NCBI GenBank assembly: GCA_946482325.1
Contig: CAMLRA010000007.1
Span: forward strand, 1-61,812
Length of the DNA stretch: 61,812 nucleotides
Direction of reading: 5' to 3'
From: an uncultured Chromatiaceae bacterium
Lineage (GTDB): Bacteria; Pseudomonadota; Gammaproteobacteria; Enterobacterales; Alteromonadaceae
This document shows, piece after piece, positions 43,989 to 52,396 of the stretch (positions within the stretch are counted from its first letter, which is position 1; each line of letters starts with the position of its first letter). The notes beneath the pieces are model-generated. The model was given only the letters and a program-made list of their open reading frames with translations, was not told the DNA's origin and made no database searches. A program made the position numbers and the translations under genes.

Positions 43989-44723
43989 TTATTTCGTGGA
44001 ATACCCTAAAATCGCGCCAATTTTTAGCATCCGGCTTAACCAGTCGGAGAACGGCAGTTCCAGCTGCGTGAGTGCAACAAGAATGTCGTTCAGTGATGCT
44101 CCGCGCTGACACTGCAACAGTACATCGAATTCATCTTTGTTTAATTTAAATATGTTGGCCTTCCAGCCAAGGCGTGAAATGCACAAATATTCAATATAAT
44201 CCGGGTCGCGGATAGCATCATTTAATGTCTGCATTTCACAAATATCAGAATTATTCTGGTGGCAATGCCAAATAGCATAAAGTGGCAATAGGCTTTGTTG
44301 CACAATACAATTTGGATTCACTATCATCCGCAAATCATTAGGCAAAAATTGCTGTAACAGCTGGAAACTGGCGATATCAATACTTGTATCTGCGGCGCGT
44401 TCCAGCACACTGATGTGCCACTCCAAATCAGCGATGGCCGAAACATAAGGGTAGGACATCAGGTCCTCTTGCTGTGCCAGCCAGCTGGCAAAGCCTTCTC
44501 CCCACAGTGCGATGTCGGCAGCTTCGGGCGGAATCTGGCGAATAAACAACAACACAGCGCTGTTAAATGCATCCCCAAGCAACTGCTGCACTGTCGGGAA
44601 CAAACTGCTAAAAGCCCTGACAACAAGCGCCTGCCGGTTACCGCGATAAATAGCCAGACCGCTGGTTTCATCCGCGGCTGCCGCCAGGATAGACGCCAGT
44701 AATTCCTGCTGTGTTTTACGCAT
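43989..44723 (-). CDS. bufC: BufC-type (DUF2063) partner of MNIO enzyme
   Basis: A 244-residue protein. The N-terminal DUF2063 domain (1-90) shows AIYRGNRQALVVRAFSSLFP and GEGFASWLAQQ, then YVSAIADLEWHISVLERAAD. The C-terminal part ends in a winged-helix-like segment (LQCQRGASLNDILVALTQ). In bufferin and related RiPP systems this protein binds the precursor and brings it to the DUF692 enzyme. The ATG at 44723 overlaps the bufB stop by 8 bases, and AGGTG lies upstream, so translation is coupled. Confidence 0.82.
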   Translation of the reverse strand: MRKTQQELLASILAAAADETSGLAIYRGNRQALVVRAFSSLFPTVQQLLGDAFNSAVLLFIRQIPPEAADIALWGEGFASWLAQQEDLMSYPYVSAIADLEWHISVLERAADTSIDIASFQLLQQFLPNDLRMIVNPNCIVQQSLLPLYAIWHCHQNNSDICEMQTLNDAIRDPDYIEYLCISRLGWKANIFKLNKDEFDVLLQCQRGASLNDILVALTQLELPFSDWLSRMLKIGAILGYSTK

Positions 44724-45588
44724 GGCGCACCTGTCCATTGAACAGTTGCCTGACCTTATTTGCCTCAGCGGCAAGCACCGGCCAATCCGGCAGCCGGTTG
44801 TCCCATTCCACTAAAGTGGGCGCCAGCGCATGTTGTTGTGCGGCATCACACCACAGGTCCCAGACTTCCTGCTGCACTTGACTGCCATGGTCATCCACCA
44901 TCAGGCCGTTGACCTTGACCTGACTGCTGCCGGCAAGGTGATATTGGCCGATGTACCGCGGGTTGATCTGGCTTAACCAGTGCCGGGCATACTGCACGCC
45001 GCCTTGCCCGGCGAAATTAGCACCATTCAGATAAACATTATTGAGATCAACTAATAACCGGCAACCCGTGCGCCGGCAAAGTTCATTCAGAAATTCAGTT
45101 TCTGCAAATTCATGACCATCCAGCTCCAGATAGTGGCAAATGTTTTCCACTAAGATGGTTCGCCCTATCGCGCTCTGTACTTTATCGATGTTGTCCGTAC
45201 AGATATTTAACGACTGTTTATTCCTGACAAATGGTAATAAGTCACCCGACTGAATTCTTTTTCCATCGATTATGGCCTGGGTAAAACAAAGATGTTCTGA
45301 CACCAGCAACGGATTGTGTTGATCGATAAGCCGTTTGAATTGCTGCAGGTGGTTATCGTCAATACCACAGTGATTGCCTAAGCCCAGCCCGGTGCCATGC
45401 ACAGACAAGCGGAATTTTTCGGCAATTTGCCGTAACACCGCCTGATTTAAGCCACCGGGGTGAAAGTAATTTTCCGCATGCACTTCAAAAAAATCCGGCA
45501 GACAGGCATCACTTTGTAAGATTTGTTCAGCATGTTGATTTTTTAAACCCAGACCAACCAACAGCGCATCGGCTGAAATATTTCCCAT
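44716..45588 (-). CDS. bufB: BufB-type (DUF692/MNIO) multinuclear iron oxidase
   Basis: A 290-residue TIM-barrel protein. Candidate iron ligands of the MNIO family are in order: His in SVHGTGLGLG, Glu/His in LVSEHLCFT, Glu-Asn in LVENICHYLE, Asp in LLVDLNNVYLN, His in YHLAGSS, Asp/His in VDDHGSQV and Glu in LVEWDNRLPDW. MNIOs modify cysteine residues of a precursor peptide. No precursor gene is next to it; the BufA-type protein at 38873-39163 is the closest. GAGG lies 8 bases before ATG 45588 (GTG 45591 is possible). It is the second gene of its operon. Confidence 0.9.
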   Translation of the reverse strand: MGNISADALLVGLGLKNQHAEQILQSDACLPDFFEVHAENYFHPGGLNQAVLRQIAEKFRLSVHGTGLGLGNHCGIDDNHLQQFKRLIDQHNPLLVSEHLCFTQAIIDGKRIQSGDLLPFVRNKQSLNICTDNIDKVQSAIGRTILVENICHYLELDGHEFAETEFLNELCRRTGCRLLVDLNNVYLNGANFAGQGGVQYARHWLSQINPRYIGQYHLAGSSQVKVNGLMVDDHGSQVQQEVWDLWCDAAQQHALAPTLVEWDNRLPDWPVLAAEANKVRQLFNGQVRHA

Positions 45589-45635
45589 CACAAAAACCTC
45601 AATTCAATATTGTTGAACAACCACATATTTATGAA

Positions 45636-46661
45636 CTAAAGCTCTGATAAATAATCTTTTGGCATAAAACCACCTAAAGATGGATGTTTCGCCAGGATAC
45701 TTTTGTTGATATGCCCCAAAAAATGACTGCCTAAATACGGAGCCCTGTTTTTATCAACCTCGGCATTCACCCGTTCAAAAACTTCAGAAAATGATGAGTC
45801 TGCCAGATGTTTTTTGTATGGCCGGCTACGTCTGGAAATATTGGCAATCACGCGCGGATCATGTTCCCTGGAAAACCGGTTCACACCACAAAAACTAAAG
45901 TGTTCCTGGCAATATCTGTTACTCAAAAGAATGATCTGCTCCATCAGCTCATGCAGAAAAAAACTGATATCCGCGCCCTGCAATACCAGGCTGATGGGGT
46001 GATGGCCGAGATCAGCAAAACTGTCATCGGGAGATGTCGCAGCACTCAGCGCCAACTCAAGCAACAGACGTCCTGAGCCCAGCGGCAGCAGTTGCAGCAA
46101 TTTCAGCTCGCGGCCAGCGAAACGCAGCTGGCTGATGATTGGCGTCAGCTCAGCTTCGTTCCTGTGTGCTGCGGCTTGCGGCTTGCTGTGCGCAAAATGC
46201 AGCGTCAATAAATTAATATCCTGGTGGCAGCTAAAAGGCGTGGTACGGACACCATTGTCCGGATCCGTCCAGCTCAACAGTTCTCTGACTTCATGCTCCC
46301 GCACTTTTTGTACCGCCAGCAAAGTGGTCTGTACAATTTCGGTGGTGGGTGTATCGGCATCAATCCGCCACTTTCTGCCGTATACCAGCTTTGATATATC
46401 AGGCTTGCCAGCACGGACATAATTTTCTTGGCCAATAATGCCGACCTGTAAATACAAGCCATTTTCATCTTGACCGGAGAATAATAAAAATCCTGGCGGG
46501 GCTTTAATCAGGGCGAGGATCCTGCTTAATGAATCAACATCCTGATGGTAGGTATAATAATGCTGCGGATAAATATCTCCGACAGTCTCTGTCGTGATGG
46601 TCTTGGCTTGAGAAATTAAGCGACCACCTAATTCGCGATAATCAGATACGGGCAACAGCAT
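45636..46661 (-). CDS. Unrecognised 341-residue protein, first gene of MNIO operon
   Basis: I do not recognise this family. It looks soluble, without signal peptide or membrane helix. Segments that may be conserved are GRLISQAKTITTETVGDIYP near the start, LFSGQDENGLYLQVGIIG (about 60), LVYGRKWRIDADTPTTEIVQ (about 93), and a basic tail (SREHDPRVIANISRRSRPYK). It has only a few cysteines and no known catalytic motif. It precedes bufB by 47 bases. The start at 46661 follows GAGGA and leaves about 30 bases of leader after the promoter at 46698-46706. ATG 46682 would be almost leaderless. A role with BufB/BufC is inferred from the operon only. Confidence 0.7.
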   Translation of the reverse strand: MLLPVSDYRELGGRLISQAKTITTETVGDIYPQHYYTYHQDVDSLSRILALIKAPPGFLLFSGQDENGLYLQVGIIGQENYVRAGKPDISKLVYGRKWRIDADTPTTEIVQTTLLAVQKVREHEVRELLSWTDPDNGVRTTPFSCHQDINLLTLHFAHSKPQAAAHRNEAELTPIISQLRFAGRELKLLQLLPLGSGRLLLELALSAATSPDDSFADLGHHPISLVLQGADISFFLHELMEQIILLSNRYCQEHFSFCGVNRFSREHDPRVIANISRRSRPYKKHLADSSFSEVFERVNAEVDKNRAPYLGSHFLGHINKSILAKHPSLGGFMPKDYLSEL

Positions 46662-46697
46662 AATCGGGAACGTCCTCAGCATAATTACTATTCCCGA

Positions 46698-46706
46698 ATT
46701 ATATCA
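46698..46706 (-). promoter_or_regulatory. Extended -10 promoter of MNIO operon
   Basis: On the minus strand TGATATAAT combines the TG extension and a perfect TATAAT -10 box. No good -35 box is present 17 bases upstream. Transcription would begin near 46691. Confidence 0.55.
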
Positions 46707-46788
46707 AAGCGAATTAACGGCCATTATTATCAAATATTGCAATAGTGTATTGTCCAATCCGCACGATTTACCGGCCCGGTAGAAAGTA

Positions 46789-46809
46789 CTCGCCAGTGAT
46801 GCTGGCGAG
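46789..46809 (-). terminator. Hairpin after DUF1348 gene
   Basis: CTCGCCAG and CTGGCGAG form a perfect 8-bp stem with a 5-base loop, 7 bases after the DUF1348 stop. It is followed on the minus strand by TACTTTCT. This separates the detoxification operon from the MNIO operon. Confidence 0.6.
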
Positions 46810-46816
46810 CACATGC

Positions 46817-47293
46817 TCACAACCCCAGTTCAGTTAATCCCGGATGTTGATCAGGCCGGCGGCCTTGTGGCCAGTGAAACAAACGCTCCTGTGCGGTGAT
46901 AGGTAAATCATTGATGCTGGCATAACGCACCTGCATCAGACCATGCTCGTCGAATTCCCAGTTTTCATTGCCGTAAGAACGAAACCACTGCCCGCTGTCA
47001 TCTTGCCATTCATAGGCAAAACGCACGGCGATGCGGTTGCCACTGACCGCCCACAACTCTTTAATTAAGCGGTATTCGCGCTCGCGCTGCCATTTTCGGG
47101 TCAAGAACTCAATAATTTCATCGCGCCCTCGCGGGAATTCACTGCGGTTGCGCCAACGACTGTCCGGGGTGTAAGCCAGCGCAATAGCTTCAGGTTTCCT
47201 GGAATTCCACGCGTCTTCCGCCACGCGGACTTTTTGCATGGCACTTTCCTGGGTAAAGGGTGGCATAGGAGGCCGGATATTTGGTTGATTCAT
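46817..47293 (-). CDS. DUF1348 (SnoaL/NTF2-like) protein
   Basis: A 158-residue NTF2-like fold protein. DUF1348 hallmarks are [38 protein letters not shown] and [20 protein letters not shown]. Members are widespread and have no settled activity. The fold usually makes a small hydrophobic pocket. The ATG overlaps the GST stop by 4 bases, so it is part of the operon PNPOx fusion, GST, DUF1348. Confidence 0.88.
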   Translation of the reverse strand: MNQPNIRPPMPPFTQESAMQKVRVAEDAWNSRKPEAIALAYTPDSRWRNRSEFPRGRDEIIEFLTRKWQREREYRLIKELWAVSGNRIAVRFAYEWQDDSGQWFRSYGNENWEFDEHGLMQVRYASINDLPITAQERLFHWPQGRRPDQHPGLTELGL

Positions 47294-47913
47294 GCAGATA
47301 CCTGTAGATGGGTTGGGTGAATACCTGGCATAGCGATATAACCTGGTAACGCTTCAAAGTCCTGCAACCAGCGTGTGATCGCAGGATAAGCAGTCAAATC
47401 AAACTGGCCTTCATGCGCCAGCGCCAGGTATGGATACATCGCAATATCGGCGATAGTGACTCTGGACCCGACCAACCAGGTGTTTTGTTGCAGCTGTTGC
47501 TCCAATACCAAACACAATTGCGTGGCAAGCGTCAGCGCGGCATTCAAATCAATAACCCTGCCAAACTTGAAGTGCATCCGCAGCAGTGCTGGCCCCCGAT
47601 TGAGCTCATTATTGGCCACCGACAGCCAGGATTGGATTTGGGCCTGAAGCACTGGCTCAGCCGGATAAAAGCCGGACTCTGGCTGTTTCGCCGCCAGATA
47701 GACCAAAATGGCCTGACTGTCCCAGATTTGGCTGTCAGCATCGACCAGCAGCGGCACCTGCCCCAGCGGATGCATTTGCAGATAGTCGGTGGATTTATGT
47801 TCAGCTAAACCGCCGTTGACCATATGTCTGGTATAAGGCAAACCCAGCATCGACAGCAGCAGTCGTACTTTGTGGCAATTTCCGGACAAGCCAAACTCAT
47901 ATAACGTTAACAT
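47290..47913 (-). CDS. Glutathione S-transferase
   Basis: A 207-residue two-domain GST. The N-terminal thioredoxin-like domain ([20 protein letters not shown]; cis-Pro segment [18 protein letters not shown] for glutathione) and the helical C-terminal domain ([20 protein letters not shown]) are clear. It probably conjugates or reduces electrophiles. AGGAG 5 bases from ATG 47913 fixes the start two codons inside a longer GTG frame. It lies 15 bases after the oxidoreductase fusion. Confidence 0.9.
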   Translation of the reverse strand: MLTLYEFGLSGNCHKVRLLLSMLGLPYTRHMVNGGLAEHKSTDYLQMHPLGQVPLLVDADSQIWDSQAILVYLAAKQPESGFYPAEPVLQAQIQSWLSVANNELNRGPALLRMHFKFGRVIDLNAALTLATQLCLVLEQQLQQNTWLVGSRVTIADIAMYPYLALAHEGQFDLTAYPAITRWLQDFEALPGYIAMPGIHPTHLQVSA

Positions 47914-47928
47914 CTTCACTCCTGTTTT

Positions 47929-49500
47929 TCAGATATCGAGCGTAAGCAGCGGCCCACGCGCGCGCGACACACAGGTACATATCAGTCCGGCAGCTTTATC
48001 CCGGTCGGTCAGCACCTGATCCCGGTGCTCAACGGCGCCAGCCAGCACTTTGACTGCGCACTGTCCACAATCACCGACCCGGCAATCCGATGGCGCGGCG
48101 ATGCCTTGGGCCAATAAGGCATCCAACACCGTTTGCTGTGCGCCCACTTCAATCACTTGCTGACTGCGCGCCAAAGTCACGCGAATAGCCTGATCTGTGG
48201 TCGGTGCTGTCACGGCAAATCTTTCGGTGTGGATGCGCGTCGACGGGATATTCAGGCTGACCGCGACGGCTTGCGCTTCTGCCAATAGTTTTTGCGGGCC
48301 ACAGATATAAAATTCTGCGTCTGCCGGCGCACTGTGCATCACTTGCTGTAGCGGTAAACGCTGACCAGCTGCCGCATCGTACAGATGCAGCATTGCGGCA
48401 AAATCGCGTTGCAGTTCTTTGCTAAATGCCATTTGGCTAAGGCTACGCCCGGCATAATGCAACTGCACGGCTTGGTTTTTCCCCGCAAACCAGCGGAGCA
48501 TCGGCAGTAACGGAGTGATGCCGATCCCACCGGCAATCAGCACCGCAGGCCGGGCGTCCTGATGCAGGCTAAAGTGGTTACGGGGTAAGTCACACAGTAA
48601 ATGCTGGCCCAGCTGATACTGCTGATGAATGGCCATCGACCCGCCTTTGCCGTCATCTTGCCGCTGCACCGCAATGTCGTAGTAGTCACGATCTGCATCA
48701 ACACGACAAATGGAATAGTGCCTGTGATCCCCCTTGCCCTCTTTGCTGATAAACGGCACCTTCAGATGGCTGCCGGGTGTCACCTCGGGTAACACATCCC
48801 CTTGGATGTGCTCCAGCCGGTACAAGCGCACTGTTGGGGTTAGTTGCCGGATAGCCGTGATTTGTAGCGGCAAAGTCCCATCCCCAATCACGGCTGGAAA
48901 ACTTGATTGCTGCCGGGTTTTCAGTAAGCGATTTTCTTCCAGAATCGGCGCGATGAAATGTTCAACTTCCTGTTCGGTAAAACGCGGCGTGATATGTTGC
49001 GGGCAGTTCCATTCGATGGCCTCAATCCGGATCAGGATGGCGCGTTCAATCCGCGCCCGATACGTCGGGTCTTCCAGGGTAGCAATCAACGCGGGGTCTT
49101 CGGATTCATGCACTATCCGCGCGTGGCCCCACAGTTTCAGCCGGCGACGGTTTGGATAATCCAGCAGGATTAAGCTGGTGCGGCCATCTGCATTGATGTT
49201 ACCAACCGAGATGTATTGGCGGTTGCCTTTAAAATCGACAAAACCTATGGTGCGTTCGTCCAATACCTTGATAAACCCAGCAAGTCCGCCCCGATGTTGC
49301 ACATATGGCCAGCCGGTTTCTGACACAGTGGCCATGTACAGGCTGTCCCGCTCACGGATAAACGCCATTTCGGGTTCAGTCAGGCTGTTACGGGGATCTT
49401 CGGCCCGTTCAAAACCCATATTGGCCTCACGGCTGCCATACAAGCTTTGTGCGGCTTTGACGCTGGGTGTGAAACTAATGTCGGCAAAAGCTCGAGACAT
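47929..49500 (-). CDS. PNPOx-like / ferredoxin-NADP reductase / 2Fe-2S fusion oxidoreductase
   Basis: A 523-residue fusion. Residues about 35-190 are a pyridoxamine-phosphate-oxidase-like flavin domain (AFIRERDSLYMATVSETGWP; LKLWGHARIV). Residues about 205-310 are the FAD domain (HYSICRV) and about 315-425 the NAD(P) domain (LIAGGIGITPLLPML; FYICGPQ). The last ~85 residues are a plant-type ferredoxin with Cys in DCRVGDCGQC and CTC. Electrons would flow from NAD(P)H through FAD to 2Fe-2S, and perhaps back to the flavin domain. The start at ATG 49500 has AGGACAGG upstream. A longer open frame crosses the LysR start and is not used. Likely under the divergent LysR. Confidence 0.92.
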   Translation of the reverse strand: MSRAFADISFTPSVKAAQSLYGSREANMGFERAEDPRNSLTEPEMAFIRERDSLYMATVSETGWPYVQHRGGLAGFIKVLDERTIGFVDFKGNRQYISVGNINADGRTSLILLDYPNRRRLKLWGHARIVHESEDPALIATLEDPTYRARIERAILIRIEAIEWNCPQHITPRFTEQEVEHFIAPILEENRLLKTRQQSSFPAVIGDGTLPLQITAIRQLTPTVRLYRLEHIQGDVLPEVTPGSHLKVPFISKEGKGDHRHYSICRVDADRDYYDIAVQRQDDGKGGSMAIHQQYQLGQHLLCDLPRNHFSLHQDARPAVLIAGGIGITPLLPMLRWFAGKNQAVQLHYAGRSLSQMAFSKELQRDFAAMLHLYDAAAGQRLPLQQVMHSAPADAEFYICGPQKLLAEAQAVAVSLNIPSTRIHTERFAVTAPTTDQAIRVTLARSQQVIEVGAQQTVLDALLAQGIAAPSDCRVGDCGQCAVKVLAGAVEHRDQVLTDRDKAAGLICTCVSRARGPLLTLDI

Positions 49501-49660
49501 GGACCTGTCCTTATATTGAGGAAATTGGCACTGGCAAGCACAATCAGGGCAAAGCAGGCGCGAATTCAAACCAGCTTGTTCAGCTTTATGTTGCCAAAGG
49601 CGTGATCCATCGGGAATACTTGAAAAAGACAATAGATTATTTACAAATCTGGAATGCCTT

Positions 49661-50560
49661 ATGGATCGGTTCAGCGAAATGCAGATATTTGTCGCGGTTG
49701 CGGAAAGCGAAGGGTTTGCCGCAGGGGCACGCAAGCTGAAAATTTCGCCGCCGGCCGCGACCCGGGCTGTCGCTGATTTAGAGCATCGCTTAGGGATCAA
49801 ACTACTAAACCGCACCACCCGATACGTGCGGGTAACCGATGCCGGCCAACGTTATCTGGATGATTGTAAACGCATTCTGGCGCAGGTGACTGAAGCCGAC
49901 GAAGCGGCTATCGGGATCAATGCCGCCCCCCGCGGCCATTTGGTCATCACTGCCCCTGTGTTGTTTGGTCGTATGTATGTGATGCCTTGTGTCGTCGAGT
50001 ACCTGCAGAAATATCCGGATACTGAAGTCTCGGCAATGTTTGTTGACCGGGTCGTCAATATGCTGGATGAAGGGGTTGATGTCGCCTTGCGGGTTGGCGA
50101 ACTCAGTGATTCCAGTTTTAAAGCGATCAAAGTGGGTACTGTGCGCCGGGTGGTGTGCGCGTCGCCATCTTATATTGAGAAATATGGTTTGCCGCAGCAT
50201 CCGAATGATTTAAGTGACCATCAGATCGTGGTCGCCAGCAGCCTGAGCCCAAATGTGGAGTGGCGCTTTCTGGAAAACAAACAATCAAAAATTGTCCGGG
50301 TGAAGCCACGTTTAACCGTCACCAGCAATGACGCCGCCATTGAAGCTGCGGTAGCAGGCCTTGGCATAACACGGCTGATTTCCTATCAAATCGCGCCGGA
50401 GTTGCAAAGCGGCCAACTCAAAATCATCTTAAGTGAATACGAGTATCCGGCTTTACCCATTCATATCCTGCATCGCGAAGGCCGGAACTCGTCGACCAAA
50501 GTACGGGCCTTTATAGACCTGGTCGCGGAACGGTTAAAAGCCGATACTTCATTAAACTAA
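49661..50560 (+). CDS. LysR-family transcriptional regulator
   Basis: A 299-residue regulator. The N-terminal HTH is MQIFVAVAESEGFAAGARKL and SPPAATRAVADLEHRLGIKL, followed by the effector domain (AAPRGHLVITAPVLFGRMYV; VDRVVNMLDEGVDVALRVG). The CrgA-like subgroup commonly controls a divergent oxidoreductase gene. Here that is the PNPOx fusion, 160 bases away. It is 18 bases upstream of the nitrilase gene, so it may also be autoregulated with it. Confidence 0.9.
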   Translation: MDRFSEMQIFVAVAESEGFAAGARKLKISPPAATRAVADLEHRLGIKLLNRTTRYVRVTDAGQRYLDDCKRILAQVTEADEAAIGINAAPRGHLVITAPVLFGRMYVMPCVVEYLQKYPDTEVSAMFVDRVVNMLDEGVDVALRVGELSDSSFKAIKVGTVRRVVCASPSYIEKYGLPQHPNDLSDHQIVVASSLSPNVEWRFLENKQSKIVRVKPRLTVTSNDAAIEAAVAGLGITRLISYQIAPELQSGQLKIILSEYEYPALPIHILHREGRNSSTKVRAFIDLVAERLKADTSLN

Positions 50561-50578
50561 CCCAGGCAGGACCTCCAC

Positions 50579-51538
50579 ATGCCAAAGGTTGCCATTGCAC
50601 AGCTAGCCCCGGTGTTTCTGGATCGGGCGGCGTGCGTACAATCAGCCATCGCTGCCATTGCGCAGGCCGCCGCCAATGGCGCTGCGCTGATTGTGTTCCC
50701 GGAAGCATTTATCACCGGTTATCCGGCCTGGATTTGGCGGCTGCGGCCAGGCACGGACCATGCAGCCTGCGCCGCTTTACATAAAAAGTTAGTACTGCAG
50801 GCCAGTACAGTGTCAGGCGACGAGCTGGCAGATTTATATCAGGCAGCCAAAACCCATGCGATTACTGTGGTGTGTGGTTTGCAGGAATTAGACTCAGATT
50901 GCAGCAAAACCACCTTGTTTAATACTGTGCTGATCATTGACCAGCACGGTGTAGTGCAAAACAAACATCGCAAACTGGTACCAACCAACGCAGAGCGGAT
51001 GATTTGGGGCCAAGGTGACGGGTCTGGCCTAAAAGTGGTACCGACCAATGCCGGCAATATCGGCGCATTGATTTGCTGGGAAAATTACATGCCCCTTGCG
51101 CGTTACACTTTGTATGCGCAAGGGTTGCAAGTCTATATCGCGCCCACTTATGACAGTGGTGATATGTGGATAAGCTCGATGCGGCATATTGCCCGCGAAA
51201 GTGGCTGTTGGGTGATTAGTGCCAATAATGCCTTTATGGCAGCAGATTTGGGTACAGAGATTCTGACCACCACAGCGGCTTATCCGGACTTGCAGGAATG
51301 GGTCAATCCTGGTGATTCCGTGGTGATAGCGCCGGGCGGCGAGATAGTCGCCGGGCCATGGCGCTGTCAGCAGGGGATTTTTTATGCGGATATCGATTTA
51401 ACAGCCGTGATCGATGCCAGAAGAAGCCTCGATGTGGCCGGCCACTATGCCCGTCCGGATTTGTTTAAACTGGACTTCAGTCCTCATCCGCACGAGCTGG
51501 TGACTTTGCACAACCAGCAGCGCAGTTCAGACAGCTAG
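50579..51538 (+). CDS. Nitrilase-superfamily hydrolase
   Basis: A 319-residue protein. The catalytic triad is visible: Glu42 (FPEAFITGYP), Lys132 (HRKLVPTNAER) and Cys166 (LICWENYMPL). The segments GYPAWIW and WGQGDGSGL agree with true nitrilases (branch 1) rather than amidases. It would convert a nitrile to the acid and ammonia. Substrate range is unknown. It is co-transcribed with the LysR gene, and AGGACCT precedes the ATG. Confidence 0.9.
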   Translation: MPKVAIAQLAPVFLDRAACVQSAIAAIAQAAANGAALIVFPEAFITGYPAWIWRLRPGTDHAACAALHKKLVLQASTVSGDELADLYQAAKTHAITVVCGLQELDSDCSKTTLFNTVLIIDQHGVVQNKHRKLVPTNAERMIWGQGDGSGLKVVPTNAGNIGALICWENYMPLARYTLYAQGLQVYIAPTYDSGDMWISSMRHIARESGCWVISANNAFMAADLGTEILTTTAAYPDLQEWVNPGDSVVIAPGGEIVAGPWRCQQGIFYADIDLTAVIDARRSLDVAGHYARPDLFKLDFSPHPHELVTLHNQQRSSDS

Positions 51539-51576
51539 ACACTGCCAGCTAAGCCTGTTCTGCGCCCTAGCAGCCT

Positions 51577-52113
51577 TTAATTCAGACTCACTTTCGGGAA
51601 GTCGATTTCCACGCGGCTGGCTTTCCCCAGAATGTTGGTCAGCACGTTCATACCCACATGGGTGATGATTTCGACAATATCTGCATCGGTATAACCGACA
51701 TTGCGGGCTTCCAGTAAGTCGGCAGTGGTGATGTCACCCTGATGTTCGACCAGCGAACGGGCTAATTTCACCGCAACTGCAGCTTTGGCATCCTGACTGT
51801 TGCCGGCGCGGTTTGCTTCAATTTCGGCACCGGATAAACCGGCTTTTTTGCCAATAGCCGAGTGAGCCGACAAGCAATATTCACAGGAATTCTGTTGCGC
51901 CAGTGCCAGAGCAATACGCTCACGGGTTTGCAGATCAAGACTACCGTCGTTTGCCACACCATGCAGGCCTAAAAATGCTTTCAGGGCGACCGGTGAATTA
52001 GCAAACACTTTCAGGAAGTTAGGAACCATACCTAACTGGCCTTGGATGGCCTCAAGCAGTGCTTTTTGTTCCGGGTTTGCAGTTTCAAATGTTACGGTAT
52101 TAATGCGGCTCAT
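51577..52113 (-). CDS. Carboxymuconolactone decarboxylase-family (AhpD-like) protein
   Basis: A 178-residue all-helical protein. The redox motif is QQNSCEYCLSAHSAIGKKAG (CxxC with the downstream His), as in AhpD-like peroxidase partners, and the N-terminal part matches peroxidase-related family members. Probably a thiol-dependent peroxidase or reductase. Single gene, convergent with the nitrilase gene. Confidence 0.88.
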   Translation of the reverse strand: MSRINTVTFETANPEQKALLEAIQGQLGMVPNFLKVFANSPVALKAFLGLHGVANDGSLDLQTRERIALALAQQNSCEYCLSAHSAIGKKAGLSGAEIEANRAGNSQDAKAAVAVKLARSLVEHQGDITTADLLEARNVGYTDADIVEIITHVGMNVLTNILGKASRVEIDFPKVSLN

Positions 52114-52396
52114 GGTTTTTTACTCTCATCAATTGGAAGATTTGGGTTCACTTGCAAATCACTGTGACTGCCAGTGGAGCCAGTATATTTAAAGCACCAT
52201 ATAATGGTAATACCGAAGATTGTTAATATATTATTCCTATAAATGAAATAATAAAACAGCAAAAAAACCGCACTGTGGCAGCAATTCCTGTGGGGGGAAA
52301 CGCGTGGAATTATCAGCAGCAAAGCTGCAGGAGACCAGTTTGGGCCTGTATCACCGGATGTTTCGATGAAAGCAACAAGCCACGCTGGTGCTGGCC
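52114..52396. other. Intergenic region between AhpD-like gene and moeB
   Basis: About 280 bases. The AT-rich left half (52140-52260) suits the promoter of the AhpD-like gene. The right half has a GTG at 52304 after GGGGGG with a 21-codon frame, too short and unmatched to call. No terminator was recognised after moeB. Confidence 0.4.

Noticed and set aside
49501..49818. 106-codon N-terminal extension of the PNPOx fusion
   Set aside because: It crosses the divergent promoter and the LysR start. The ATG at 49500 has a good ribosome-binding site and fits the family.
52304..52369. 21-codon frame with GTG start after a G-run
   Set aside because: Too short, with no conserved feature. The G-run alone is not enough.
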